From: CBDEGU01 sp965238045
GTDB lineage: Bacteria; Acidobacteriota; Terriglobia; Bryobacterales; UBA6623
Direction of reading: 5' to 3'
Assembly (NCBI GenBank): GCA_965238045.1
Contig: CBDEGU010000012.1
Coordinates: forward strand, 1,860,001 to 1,924,000
Length of the DNA stretch: 64,000 bases
Below, in pieces: positions 52,943 to 60,242 of this stretch (position 1 is the stretch's first letter; the number at the start of each line of letters is the position of its first letter). Both the position numbers and the translations under genes were made by a program. The notes below the pieces were generated by a model that saw nothing but the letters and a program-made list of their open reading frames with translations, searched no databases and had not been told where the DNA came from.

Positions 52943-53788
52943 TCAGAATACGACCTTGAAGCGGCCCTTGAGGAGAAAGGCGGAAACCATCGAGATGACG
53001 AAAAACCAAATCAGCCAGTGCAGCCGAAGTCCGAAGAGATCCATCTCCACAAACGGGTAACGTACTTCGATCGAGTCAACTTCACCGGCGGCAAAGCGGC
53101 TTTCGCCGGGATCCCAAAGCGCATCCCAGGCCCCGGTCACCCGCCGGCCCGAAACGTAGCGCGGGCCCTCACCGAAGACAACACTCTTGGTCCATTCCTT
53201 CCCCAGCCAGGCGAACCGCAATTGGCCATCTACCGGTTTCGTGGCGCAAATCCGCCAGCTAATTTCATCACTTGCAATCACGCGAACCGGCACCGTTTCG
53301 ACTGCAATCTCTGGCGGCGCTTTGAGCACCGGCGCCGGCGCGTTCGAGGCCAAACGGCCGTTGACCTTCAAGGTCACAACCGCCGCCTCGCCCACACGCA
53401 GCGGGGACCGGCCGTAATAGGCGTCGAGGTGAATCAGGAGTACCAGCAGCGGGATCGTCAAGTAAAGCGCCGGTTTCAGCATCAACCCAACGTAGCGAAC
53501 ATTTGCGGTAAACAAGTTTTTCTGAGCCTGCCAGACGATACCCAGATCATCGCCGAACAGCCGCAACTCGAGCAGGTAGGCCTGCAAGAGTTTCTTTGTC
53601 CGCGCAATGGCTTCCTGGTCGGACGTCTTGCCGAAGACCCAAAGCATCGCCATGCCGGCAAGCAGCGACATCACCACAAGACCGGCCGCGGGATCGAGAA
53701 CGCCCGCGGCGGCCAAAAACCCGCCGACGAGGTTCCGAAGCAAGGCATTAAGAATATCCACGAAAGTTTTCGCCGGAAGGGCAAGCAA
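52943..53788 (-). CDS. Three-helix membrane protein, unknown function
   Basis: The 281-aa protein has TM1 about 23-52 (LVVMSLLAGMAMLWVFG), a charged helical cytoplasmic stretch of about 50 residues (TSDQEAIARTKKLLQAYLLELRLF and onward, shortened: ARTKKLLQAYLLE), TM2 about 105-122 (LKPALYLTIPLLVLLIHL), a beta-rich presumably periplasmic domain (about 130-245) and TM3 about 253-273 (LHWLIWFFVISMVSAFLL). The TM-coiled coil-TM start resembles the EMC3/TMCO1/DUF106 branch of the Oxa1/YidC superfamily, but this is only a topological likeness. It follows the small gene at 53804 by 15 bases. Confidence 0.65.
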   Translation of the reverse strand: MLALPAKTFVDILNALLRNLVGGFLAAAGVLDPAAGLVVMSLLAGMAMLWVFGKTSDQEAIARTKKLLQAYLLELRLFGDDLGIVWQAQKNLFTANVRYVGLMLKPALYLTIPLLVLLIHLDAYYGRSPLRVGEAAVVTLKVNGRLASNAPAPVLKAPPEIAVETVPVRVIASDEISWRICATKPVDGQLRFAWLGKEWTKSVVFGEGPRYVSGRRVTGAWDALWDPGESRFAAGEVDSIEVRYPFVEMDLFGLRLHWLIWFFVISMVSAFLLKGRFKVVF

Positions 53789-53803
53789 CCGGGCCGAGCC
53801 CGG

Positions 53804-53998
53804 CTAGTCAATATACCCGAGCCCCTGCATCTTCTTGACGATCTCTTCGTCCGACTCGGTATCTTCTTCCATCTTCGCCAGCTCGCGTTCGAGCACGTGC
53901 TGGATCAACTCCTTCGGCGAAGCATAGCCCGCCGCGTTGGAACAGCGTTTGATCCGGTCGTAAAGGTCCTTATCCAGCTTGATTGATGGTCCGAACAT
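53804..53998 (-). CDS. Small ribbon-helix-helix-like protein
   Basis: The 64-aa protein starts at ATG 53998, with CAGGAG six bases upstream; the longer frame to 54055 has no ribosome site. FGPSIKLDKDLYDRIKRC then AGYASPKELIQHVLERELAKM fits beta-helix-helix as in RHH/CopG-type DNA-binding proteins. The acidic tail (EEDTESDEEIVKKM) is unusual. It is not next to a toxin gene, so an antitoxin role is not supported; co-expression with the three-helix membrane protein is likely. Confidence 0.68.
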   Translation of the reverse strand: MFGPSIKLDKDLYDRIKRCSNAAGYASPKELIQHVLERELAKMEEDTESDEEIVKKMQGLGYID

Positions 53999-54139
53999 AG
54001 GCACTCCTGGCACGCAGAGGCGCTCGATGCGCGTCCAGCGAGACAATTGCGGCAACCGACGCAGCGCACCTTGACCCTACATCGTATCCCAGTCGAAGCC
54101 AGCGGCTTGCGTTGCGACCTCGCATCTCCGCCGCGGGGA

Positions 54140-55102
54140 TCAAACCTTCAGCTTGAGCACCTCTTCCAGATACTTTTTGCTGACCGCCGCGCTGTGCTTG
54201 GCCGTCGTGGCCGTCATGTCCAGTTCGACCGTCATCCAGCCCTTCCAGCCGTTGTGGTCAAGCTCTCGCTTGATGCCCGGATAGTCCACGCCGCCCTTGC
54301 CGAGCGGAAAGAAGGTCAAATTGTCCTTGGTAGTGTTGACCGTGCCGCGTTTGAGTGGCGGCCCTTTGTAGCCGCCGCGGTTCTCCGGCGCGCAGTCTTT
54401 CATGTGAAATTCGATGATTCGCGATACGTAGTCCTTGGTCAGCTGTAGCGCATCCATTCCGGCCATGGTCGTGTGGCCGGTGTCGAGAATCATGTGCACA
54501 TGGCGCGGATCCGTGCCCTCCATGATCGCGTCGATGTCCTGGCGGGTTTCGTACTGGGTCCAGAGGTGATGGTGAACGCCGAACTGGATCCCCATATCGC
54601 TGATCCGCCGGCCGAGTTCGTTGAACGTCGCCACCATATTGCGGTAGATCTCGGGCGTGTTGCCTCCCGGATTGGGTCCGCCGCAATTGATCTTCAAGTG
54701 ATCGCAGTTGAGTTGCTTGATGAAGCGCACCAGGCGCATATGATCGGCGATGACTTCTTTTCGTTGCGCGGGATCTTGAAAATGGGTGTTCATCCCGCCT
54801 CCGTTCGAGACCGTCTCCATCTTGAGATCGAGCCGCGCCAGGATCTCGGTCAGCTCTTCGGGCCGGTCCTCCCACTTGCTCACATAGGGCCAGAACGTCT
54901 CGATCCAGTGGTAGCCGACCTCGGACGCTTCGCGAATCGATTTGAGAAAACCTTGCGGACCGGCCCAGTCCGGCCGGGTGTTCGACGTAATGCCGACGGT
55001 GATCTTGGCGCTCTGGGCCCGCGCCATTCCGGCCTGAAGCGTCCCGGCCGCCACCGCCGCGCCCCCCCAAAGCATCTCCCGCCGCGTACATTGCAATGAC
55101 AT
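54140..55102 (-). CDS. Exported sugar phosphate isomerase/epimerase-like TIM barrel
   Basis: The 320-aa protein has a Tat-like N-terminus (TRREMLWGGAAVAAGTLQAGMA, shortened: TRREMLWGG). The xylose-isomerase-like TIM barrel follows: YHWIETFWPYVS, HLKINCGGPNPGG, FGVHHHLWTQ, the metal-site segment MILDTGHTTMAG, IIEFHMKD and WMTVELD with the last metal-binding Glu. Such proteins in this group are secreted and act on sugars or inositols. Divergent from the ArsR/AHSA1 pair. Confidence 0.86.
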   Translation of the reverse strand: MSLQCTRREMLWGGAAVAAGTLQAGMARAQSAKITVGITSNTRPDWAGPQGFLKSIREASEVGYHWIETFWPYVSKWEDRPEELTEILARLDLKMETVSNGGGMNTHFQDPAQRKEVIADHMRLVRFIKQLNCDHLKINCGGPNPGGNTPEIYRNMVATFNELGRRISDMGIQFGVHHHLWTQYETRQDIDAIMEGTDPRHVHMILDTGHTTMAGMDALQLTKDYVSRIIEFHMKDCAPENRGGYKGPPLKRGTVNTTKDNLTFFPLGKGGVDYPGIKRELDHNGWKGWMTVELDMTATTAKHSAAVSKKYLEEVLKLKV

Positions 55103-55191
55103 AACGCGTACCTCCCGCTGGTGGATCGCTTCCAGTATATGCCCTCGCGGTGTGGTCTAGGCCGGTGTCGATCACGCGGCCCTCGTGTGTC

Positions 55192-55220
55192 TTGACAACA
55201 AAAGCGGGATACCATATCAT
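55192..55220 (+). promoter_or_regulatory. Promoter of the ArsR-family/AHSA1 pair
   Basis: A perfect TTGACA (55192-55197), 17 bases and TATCAT (55215-55220): the same boxes and spacing as the arsR promoter at 18502-18530. Transcription would start at about 55227, immediately before ATG 55228, so the message is probably leaderless. Confidence 0.65.
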
Positions 55221-55235
55221 TAACGTGATGGTTAA
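55220..55235. promoter_or_regulatory. Candidate operator over the start codon of the second ArsR-family gene
   Basis: TTAAC (55220-55224) and GTTAA (55231-55235) form a perfect 5-bp inverted repeat around a 6-base centre that contains ATG 55228. The position mirrors the arsR operator. Confidence 0.45.
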
Positions 55236-55677
55236 CTATAAAGCAAGGGTCCTGGACACAACGTTCGCGGCGCTCTCGGATCCGATCCGCCGCGGCATCC
55301 TCGAGCGGCTGGCGCGGGGCGAGGCGACGGCGGGCGAACTGGCGGCGCCGTATGACGTGTCGCTGCCGGCGATCTCCCGGCATCTCCGCGTGCTCGAACA
55401 GGCCGGCTTGCTGGCCCGCAGGAAAACCGGACGCATCCACCGCTGCCGTCTCAACGCCGAATCCATGCGGCGGGCGGCGGAATGGATGGCCCGCTATCAG
55501 CGGTTTTGGGGACAACAATTCGATGCTCTCGATCAGCATCTTTCCGCAACACAACAGGAGAAGACATCCGTATGGCCACACCCAGCATCAGCCCAGACAA
55601 AGCACTCGAAATCCGGCGCATCTTCCAAGCGCCGCGCGAAAAAGTCTTCCGCGCGTGGACCGAAGCCGAAGAGTTGA
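55228..55677 (+). CDS. ArsR/SdpR-family winged-helix regulator
   Basis: The 149-aa protein starts at ATG 55228 (MVNYKARVLDTTFAALSDP). The winged helix spans about 10-85: ALSDPIRRGILERLARGEAT, SLPAISRHLRVLEQAGLL, GRIHRCRLN; then RWQ-like AAEWMARYQRFWGQQFDALDQH, the usual end of regulators paired with AHSA1 genes. No Cys is present, so it is not an arsenic sensor. The last 35 codons (Ser/Lys/Arg-rich, ending KSSARGPKPKS) overlap the AHSA1 gene by 106 bases in another frame; normal relatives stop before this, so an original stop may have been lost. Confidence 0.85.
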   Translation: MVNYKARVLDTTFAALSDPIRRGILERLARGEATAGELAAPYDVSLPAISRHLRVLEQAGLLARRKTGRIHRCRLNAESMRRAAEWMARYQRFWGQQFDALDQHLSATQQEKTSVWPHPASAQTKHSKSGASSKRRAKKSSARGPKPKS

Positions 55678-56024
55678 ATCGCTGGTTCGGACCCACCGAC
55701 GAACACACTGCGAAGGCCGAAGTGGATCTTCGCGTCGGCGGCAAGTATCGTTTCGAGCTGCGGCACTCCAGCGGGGCCGTACATACGGCGTTCGGTGAAT
55801 ACCGCGAGATTCTGCCGCCGGAGAAACTCGTGTTCACCTGGTCTTGGGAGGATGGCTCGGTTGAGAACACGCTCGTTACGATCGACTTTCTCGATACCGG
55901 CTCCGGCACCGAAATCGTGCTCACGCACGAACTGTTCCCGAGCGCCGAGTGGCGCGACAAACACAACGAGGGCTGGAGCGGCTGCATCGGACAGCTCGAG
56001 AAGCTGCTGCGAGACAGCGGTTGA
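55572..56024 (+). CDS. AHSA1/SRPBCC-domain protein
   Basis: The ATG at 55572 (150 aa) is preferred because it lies 13 bases after AGGAGA and matches the family start. Landmarks: LEIRRIFQAPREKVFRAWTE, LNRWFGP, DLRVGGKYRFEL, GEYREILPPEKLVFTWSWE, TEIVLTHELFP and EGWSGCIGQLEKLL. It has a hydrophobic ligand-binding START-like fold; ligand unknown. The pair of ArsR-type regulator followed by AHSA1 gene is a recurrent arrangement in bacteria. The two overlap here by 106 bases. Confidence 0.88.
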   Translation: MATPSISPDKALEIRRIFQAPREKVFRAWTEAEELNRWFGPTDEHTAKAEVDLRVGGKYRFELRHSSGAVHTAFGEYREILPPEKLVFTWSWEDGSVENTLVTIDFLDTGSGTEIVLTHELFPSAEWRDKHNEGWSGCIGQLEKLLRDSG

Positions 56025-56047
56025 TTTTGGTATTTCTGATTTGGACG

Positions 56048-57025
56048 CTACTGCCCGGTGATGACCGGCAGACTTTCGTCGTTGCTCCATTCCAGCCACG
56101 AACCGTCGAAGTTGGTTACGTTCGGGTACCCGAGCACCTGCTGGAGCACAAAGGTTGTATGCGAAGAGCGTGAGCCGGACTGGCAGTAGACGATGATTTT
56201 CTTGTCCGGCGTAACGCCACGGGCTTCAAACATCTCCCGGAGTTCCGCCGCGGAGCGGAATCGATTCTTTGCGCCGTCCTGCTTGGAAAGAGAGTCCTGG
56301 TAGTTGAGATGGACGGCGCCGGGAACATGGCCCGCCCGTCCGGCGCCGGGCCGCTGGACCGAGCCATCGTACTCGCCGGCGGACCGCGCATCGACAATGA
56401 CGATGTTCTCGTCGCTGATTGCTGTTTTCACCTCGTCCGCGGTGGCTCTGAGTCTCGGGTTGCCCGGATTGTCGAACCGGTACTCACTCTCCACTGAAAG
56501 TGCCGGAACTTCGGCCGGCACATCGACCGGGAACCCGGCCGCTTTCCAGGCCGTCAGGCCCCCGTCGAGAATCGCGAGATTCTCGTGGCCGTAGGTTCGC
56601 AGCACCCACCAGAGCCGGGCCGCGCCCGTACCGCTGCCGCGGTCGTAGAGAACGACGCGGTCCGAGGGCGATACGCCAAGCCGGGAAAGCAGCGCCTCGA
56701 CTTGCTCACGCGGCGCGATCATGCCCGACACGGCGTGGTCCTGGTCATAGTAACCCGGCCGCTCGGCGAGGACGGCGCCGGGTATGCGGCCTTGGGCGAA
56801 CCCCTTCGCCGAACCGGCCTCAACCACTCGCGGCGGGTTGCCCGAGCCGAGCATCGCTTCCAAGGCAGTGGCGCTAAGAAGCGGTTCACGGCCCGTCGCC
56901 GGAGCACTTGAGGTTTCGGTTTCTTCGGCCGGCGCGCCGTCTCCTCCGCGGGCGGCCAGAATACAGAGCGGCAAGACGACGACTGCCGAGGCTGCCATTC
57001 TCAAGATTCGATCCGTCGTGGTCAT
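56048..57025 (-). CDS. Exported two-domain sulfurtransferase (rhodanese family)
   Basis: The ATG at 57025 (325 aa) is chosen because GGAGG lies seven bases upstream; ATG 57046 and 57031 are in frame. A signal peptide (RMAASAVVVLPLCILAA) targets it to the periplasm or membrane. The N-terminal rhodanese domain (about 45-165) has LYDRGSGTGAARLWW without a catalytic Cys. The C-terminal domain (about 185-325) has the active-site loop VYCQSGSRSSHT with the nucleophilic Cys. It is a thiosulfate or 3-mercaptopyruvate sulfurtransferase, moving sulfane sulfur to cyanide, sulfite or thiols. Last gene of the sulfur/PLP unit. Confidence 0.9.
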   Translation of the reverse strand: MTTTDRILRMAASAVVVLPLCILAARGGDGAPAEETETSSAPATGREPLLSATALEAMLGSGNPPRVVEAGSAKGFAQGRIPGAVLAERPGYYDQDHAVSGMIAPREQVEALLSRLGVSPSDRVVLYDRGSGTGAARLWWVLRTYGHENLAILDGGLTAWKAAGFPVDVPAEVPALSVESEYRFDNPGNPRLRATADEVKTAISDENIVIVDARSAGEYDGSVQRPGAGRAGHVPGAVHLNYQDSLSKQDGAKNRFRSAAELREMFEARGVTPDKKIIVYCQSGSRSSHTTFVLQQVLGYPNVTNFDGSWLEWSNDESLPVITGQ

Positions 57026-57038
57026 ACTCATCCTCCGT

Positions 57039-57063
57039 ATTCTCATGCGCGATTCTCATGCGC
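57039..57063. repeat. Short tandem duplication, 13-bp period
   Basis: ATTCTCATGCGC occurs at 57039-57050 and 57052-57063. It fills most of the 42-base gap between the threonine-synthase-like gene and the sulfurtransferase start, and duplicates an in-frame ATG. Confidence 0.8.
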
Positions 57064-57067
57064 GGGC

Positions 57068-58108
57068 TCAGCCGAGCAGATCAAGCAGCCGGTCTTCCAG
57101 TTCGCTTGCCTCGATCGAAGCTCCAGGGTAGCGGTTCGCCGCCCTCTGGATCGAGTCCGGATCCTTGAACCCGTGACCGGTGACCAGGCAGACGATCGTG
57201 TCCTCGCGCTGAACGCGGTCTTGCGCGACGGCTCTTCGCAATCCCGCCAGCGCCGCGGCGCCGGCCGGTTCGCAGTAGATGCCTTCGTGAGTAAGCATCC
57301 ACTGTTGCGCCTCGTACACCTCTTCATCGTTGACGCCATAGGCCTCCCCGCCATTGTCGCGAAGGTGCTTCAGCGCCAGGCCGGCGTCGATATCGAAGGG
57401 GACGGCGAGGCCGCTGATTGTGGTCGTGCTCTCGACCGCGCGGATCTCGCTGGTTCCCTGCTCAAACGCATCCACGAGGGTGGGGCATCCTCGTGGCTGG
57501 ACGGCGTGCACCAGCGGCTGAACGCCGGCAAGGTCGTCAAACCCGCGGCAGGTAGCGACGTAGAGCCCTCCTCCGCCGACGGGCACGAAAACGTGACGGA
57601 TCTTGCCGCCGGTCTGCTGGCTTAGTTCCGTGGAGATCGCTTGCACGCCCCGCATCCCCCGCGGGCAGTATCGAAACGCCGACAGCACCAAAGCGGCACT
57701 CTTCGCCGCCGAGATCTGTTGCAGGCATCGCAACACGTCGCTTGTCACCCCGGGCGAGGTAATAAAATCCCTTACCAGGAAGAGTTCCGCCCCGTGCGAA
57801 CGCATCTGAGCGAGCTTGCCGCCGGGAGTTTGCTGGCTCACCACGATGGCGCATCGGATGCCATAGCGGGCGCAGTAGGAGGCGAGCGACGAACCGGTGT
57901 TCCCCGACGACGTTGCCAGGCAGACCTTGACTCCGCGCCGCAACAGCTCCGACATTTCCGAGGCCACGAAGCGGTCTTTGTACGACCCGGTCGGGTTGCA
58001 GGTTTCCAGTTTGAACCACAGGCCCGAGAGCCCCAGTTCCGGGCCGATCCGGGTGCTTGGCGCCAAGGGCGTATGGCCTTCACCAAGCGTCGCGCGGAAC
58101 TCATTCAC
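57068..58108 (-). CDS. Threonine-synthase-like PLP enzyme (fold type II)
   Basis: The 346-aa protein starts at ATG 58108, with GEGHTPLAPS and the PLP Lys44 in NPTGSYKDRFV. Further landmarks are CLATSSGNTGSSLASYCA, the phosphate loop VPVGGGGLYVA and the C-terminal EGIYCEPAGAAALAGL. This is the threonine synthase / threonine dehydratase / cysteate synthase branch. It lies 9 bases downstream of a D-cysteine-desulfhydrase-family gene, away from other threonine genes (no hom or thrB nearby), so a sulfur-related reaction such as cysteate or cysteine chemistry is possible. Substrate not shown. Confidence 0.85.
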   Translation of the reverse strand: MNEFRATLGEGHTPLAPSTRIGPELGLSGLWFKLETCNPTGSYKDRFVASEMSELLRRGVKVCLATSSGNTGSSLASYCARYGIRCAIVVSQQTPGGKLAQMRSHGAELFLVRDFITSPGVTSDVLRCLQQISAAKSAALVLSAFRYCPRGMRGVQAISTELSQQTGGKIRHVFVPVGGGGLYVATCRGFDDLAGVQPLVHAVQPRGCPTLVDAFEQGTSEIRAVESTTTISGLAVPFDIDAGLALKHLRDNGGEAYGVNDEEVYEAQQWMLTHEGIYCEPAGAAALAGLRRAVAQDRVQREDTIVCLVTGHGFKDPDSIQRAANRYPGASIEASELEDRLLDLLG

Positions 58109-58117
58109 GTGGCCGGA

Positions 58118-59206
58118 TCACCCTGATCCAAGCGTACTCTTTCCCTCGTCCGGTCCGCACCGGTCTTCGGTCTCGGAAGATCCCAGGGCGGCGCTGAGGT
58201 CCTCGGCATAGGCGAAGATTGCCGGCACGCCGCCGGTATGCAGGAACAGTAGGGAGGCGCCGGCTCGGGCTTGGCGAGCCCGGCGAATACATCCCGCCAT
58301 CGCCTTGCCCGAATAGACCGGGTCCACGAGCAGCCCTTCCGAGCGTGCCGTAAGCTCGATTGCCTCCAGCGTCGCTTCGTTCAGGCGGCCATAGCCGGGG
58401 CCGAGAACCTCGTCCATCAGATGCATATCGCTCCGGCCGGCGGGCGAGCCGATACCGAGCAGTTCGGCGATCTCATCGCAGCGGGCCATGATGCGCTCTT
58501 CTTGGTCGCTTGCCCCGCGCCGCACGCAGATGCCGGTGACGCGAACCCGGCAGCCGAGCGCCCGGAGCCCGACGAGCAGTCCGGCATGGGTGTTTCCGCT
58601 GCCAGAAGGCACGATAATTTCATCAATCGAAATTTTCTGCTCCGCGAGTTGTTGCAGCACCTCCCTCGCCGCCGCGACGTATCCCAGCGCGCCGAGTGGC
58701 TTGTGGCCCGGCGCGAGGGGAATGATGTAGGGGCGCCGTCCCTGATCTTGCAACTCGCTGGCGATCTCGCGCAGACGCCGGTCGGCTCCGGCTTCGTCTT
58801 CTCCCTGGGGGTAGGAATGCATGGTGGCCCCAAGGATTCTATCCAGCAGGACATTGCCCGAACCGCGGTAAGCGGCGTCGGATCTGGGGACCCGCTCCTC
58901 GAGCTGGATGTGACACTCCATGCCCAGCATGCGGGCGGAGGCCGCCGCGAGCCGGACGAAATTCGACTGCACCGCGCCGGTGATCAGAATCGTGTCCGCG
59001 GCCTGAGCACGGGCCTCGCCCAAATAGAACTCGAGCTGCCGCGCCTTGTTGCCGCCCAGCGCCGGGCCGCACTGGTCGTCGCGCTTGACCCAGATGTCAG
59101 ATCCGCCGACGCGCCGGGCGAGATTCCGCAGCGGCTCGATCGCCGTAGGCAGCCGGCACAGCTCGGCCCTTGGAAAGTCGTCGAGTCGTCCCAATTCTTG
59201 CGTCAT
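58118..59206 (-). CDS. D-cysteine desulfhydrase / L-cysteate sulfo-lyase / ACC-deaminase family PLP enzyme
   Basis: The 362-aa fold-type-II PLP enzyme has IWVKRDDQCGPALGGNKARQLEF (split: VKRDDQCGPALGG, Lys54 in GGNKARQLEF), ITGAVQSNFVRLAAA, PLAPGHKPLGALGYV, VPSGSGNTHAGLL and the C-terminal LFLHTGGVPAIFAY. The family includes D-cysteine desulfhydrase (DcyD), L-cysteate sulfo-lyase (CuyA) and ACC deaminase. A TauE-type exporter 13 bases upstream is the context known for CuyA, which releases sulfite. Which substrate is used here cannot be read by eye. Confidence 0.88.
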   Translation of the reverse strand: MTQELGRLDDFPRAELCRLPTAIEPLRNLARRVGGSDIWVKRDDQCGPALGGNKARQLEFYLGEARAQAADTILITGAVQSNFVRLAAASARMLGMECHIQLEERVPRSDAAYRGSGNVLLDRILGATMHSYPQGEDEAGADRRLREIASELQDQGRRPYIIPLAPGHKPLGALGYVAAAREVLQQLAEQKISIDEIIVPSGSGNTHAGLLVGLRALGCRVRVTGICVRRGASDQEERIMARCDEIAELLGIGSPAGRSDMHLMDEVLGPGYGRLNEATLEAIELTARSEGLLVDPVYSGKAMAGCIRRARQARAGASLLFLHTGGVPAIFAYAEDLSAALGSSETEDRCGPDEGKSTLGSG

Positions 59207-59219
59207 CGCTAACCCGCTA

Positions 59220-59984
59220 TCAGCCGCCTGGGAAGTAGATTTTCAGAGAATGGGCCAGCAAGCTGATGGATGTGGCAATGAGCACGGCGAGGATCAGTTT
59301 CCGAAAGACAGGTTCGCCGATCCAGGCAACGCATTTCCAGCCCAGGACCATCCCCGTCAGGGTAGCCGGGATCAGCGTCGCGGTGAAGTACAAGGTATCG
59401 GCGTTGATTCCCGCCATCGCCGCCTGGAAAGCGATCGCGGCGGCGTAGGAGGCAAGAAACAGAACCAGGAGCGTCGCCCTTACCGTGTCTTTGCACCGCC
59501 CAAGCGAGGCCATGCGGGCCACCGCCGCCGGTCCCGGCATCGCCAGGCTGGCGCTCATCGCGCCCGATGCGACACCGGCTCCGAAGTCCCAGAGCCGGCC
59601 CCGCGGATTCGTTTCTCTCCGCGCGGTGAAGACACTCCAGCCGGCAACGAAACATGCCATGAACAGAACCGACAGCCCCGCCGTGATCTTGAGCACGTTG
59701 ATGCCGAGTTGCATGAAGACGAAGACGCCGACAGGAACCCCGGCGAGCGTGCCGGCAAGCAAGCGGACGAGCAGCACCTTGTCGGCCTGTTTGTAGAGCG
59801 AAGGCGCCAGCAACGCGGCTACGAGCCAGCTCAGCAGGATCGTCACTTGAATCGCCGCTCCGCTATTCATCGCCAGCAGGAGCACGGGACCGGCGATGAT
59901 GCCGAACCCAGTACCCGTCGCGGTCTGAAACAGCGCGGCGACGGCCACGGCCAAATGTACAGCAAGAAGATATCCATCCATCAC
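59220..59984 (-). CDS. TauE/SafE-type (DUF81) anion exporter
   Basis: The 254-aa integral membrane protein has about eight helices and the two-repeat pattern of TauE/SafE: LFQTATGTGFGIIAGPVLLL with NSGAAIQVTILLSW near the N-terminus, RLLAGTLAGVPVGVFVF, DFGAGVASGAMSASLAMPGPAAVARMA (split: GAGVASGAMSASLAM) and ATLIPATLTGMVLGW. Members export sulfite, sulfoacetate or related anions. First gene of the 59984-to-56048 unit (gaps 13, 9 and 42 bases), so a sulfur anion is the most likely cargo here. Confidence 0.88.
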   Translation of the reverse strand: MMDGYLLAVHLAVAVAALFQTATGTGFGIIAGPVLLLAMNSGAAIQVTILLSWLVAALLAPSLYKQADKVLLVRLLAGTLAGVPVGVFVFMQLGINVLKITAGLSVLFMACFVAGWSVFTARRETNPRGRLWDFGAGVASGAMSASLAMPGPAAVARMASLGRCKDTVRATLLVLFLASYAAAIAFQAAMAGINADTLYFTATLIPATLTGMVLGWKCVAWIGEPVFRKLILAVLIATSISLLAHSLKIYFPGG

Positions 59985-60242
59985 GGGGATCTAAGAACGT
60001 CCGGCCCGGCCCCTCCGGGGTTGTTGAAAAATAGGGGAGAGTCCACTTCGCGGGGAAACCGGACGCGGATCATACGGGACTTTCATGGGCCGCGTTTTGC
60101 ACGGTCTCCATTCTCTCACAGCCCCTCCGCGGGCACGCCCCGGTCCCGGTGATGCGTGACATCGATTTCGCGGCGTCGTACGGGCTGGGCGGACTACCGC
60201 ACCGGCGGCTCGGCCACACATTCGCCCCGGCGGACCGTCGTC

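Noticed and set aside
53018..53986. 322-codon plus-strand frame opposite the membrane protein and its small partner
   Set aside because: It spans two minus-strand genes and their gap, and reads as Arg/Gln/His-rich shadow sequence.
53804..53998. Antitoxin of a toxin-antitoxin pair
   Set aside because: The RHH-like shape fits, but the adjacent gene is a 281-aa membrane protein and no toxin-like gene is near.
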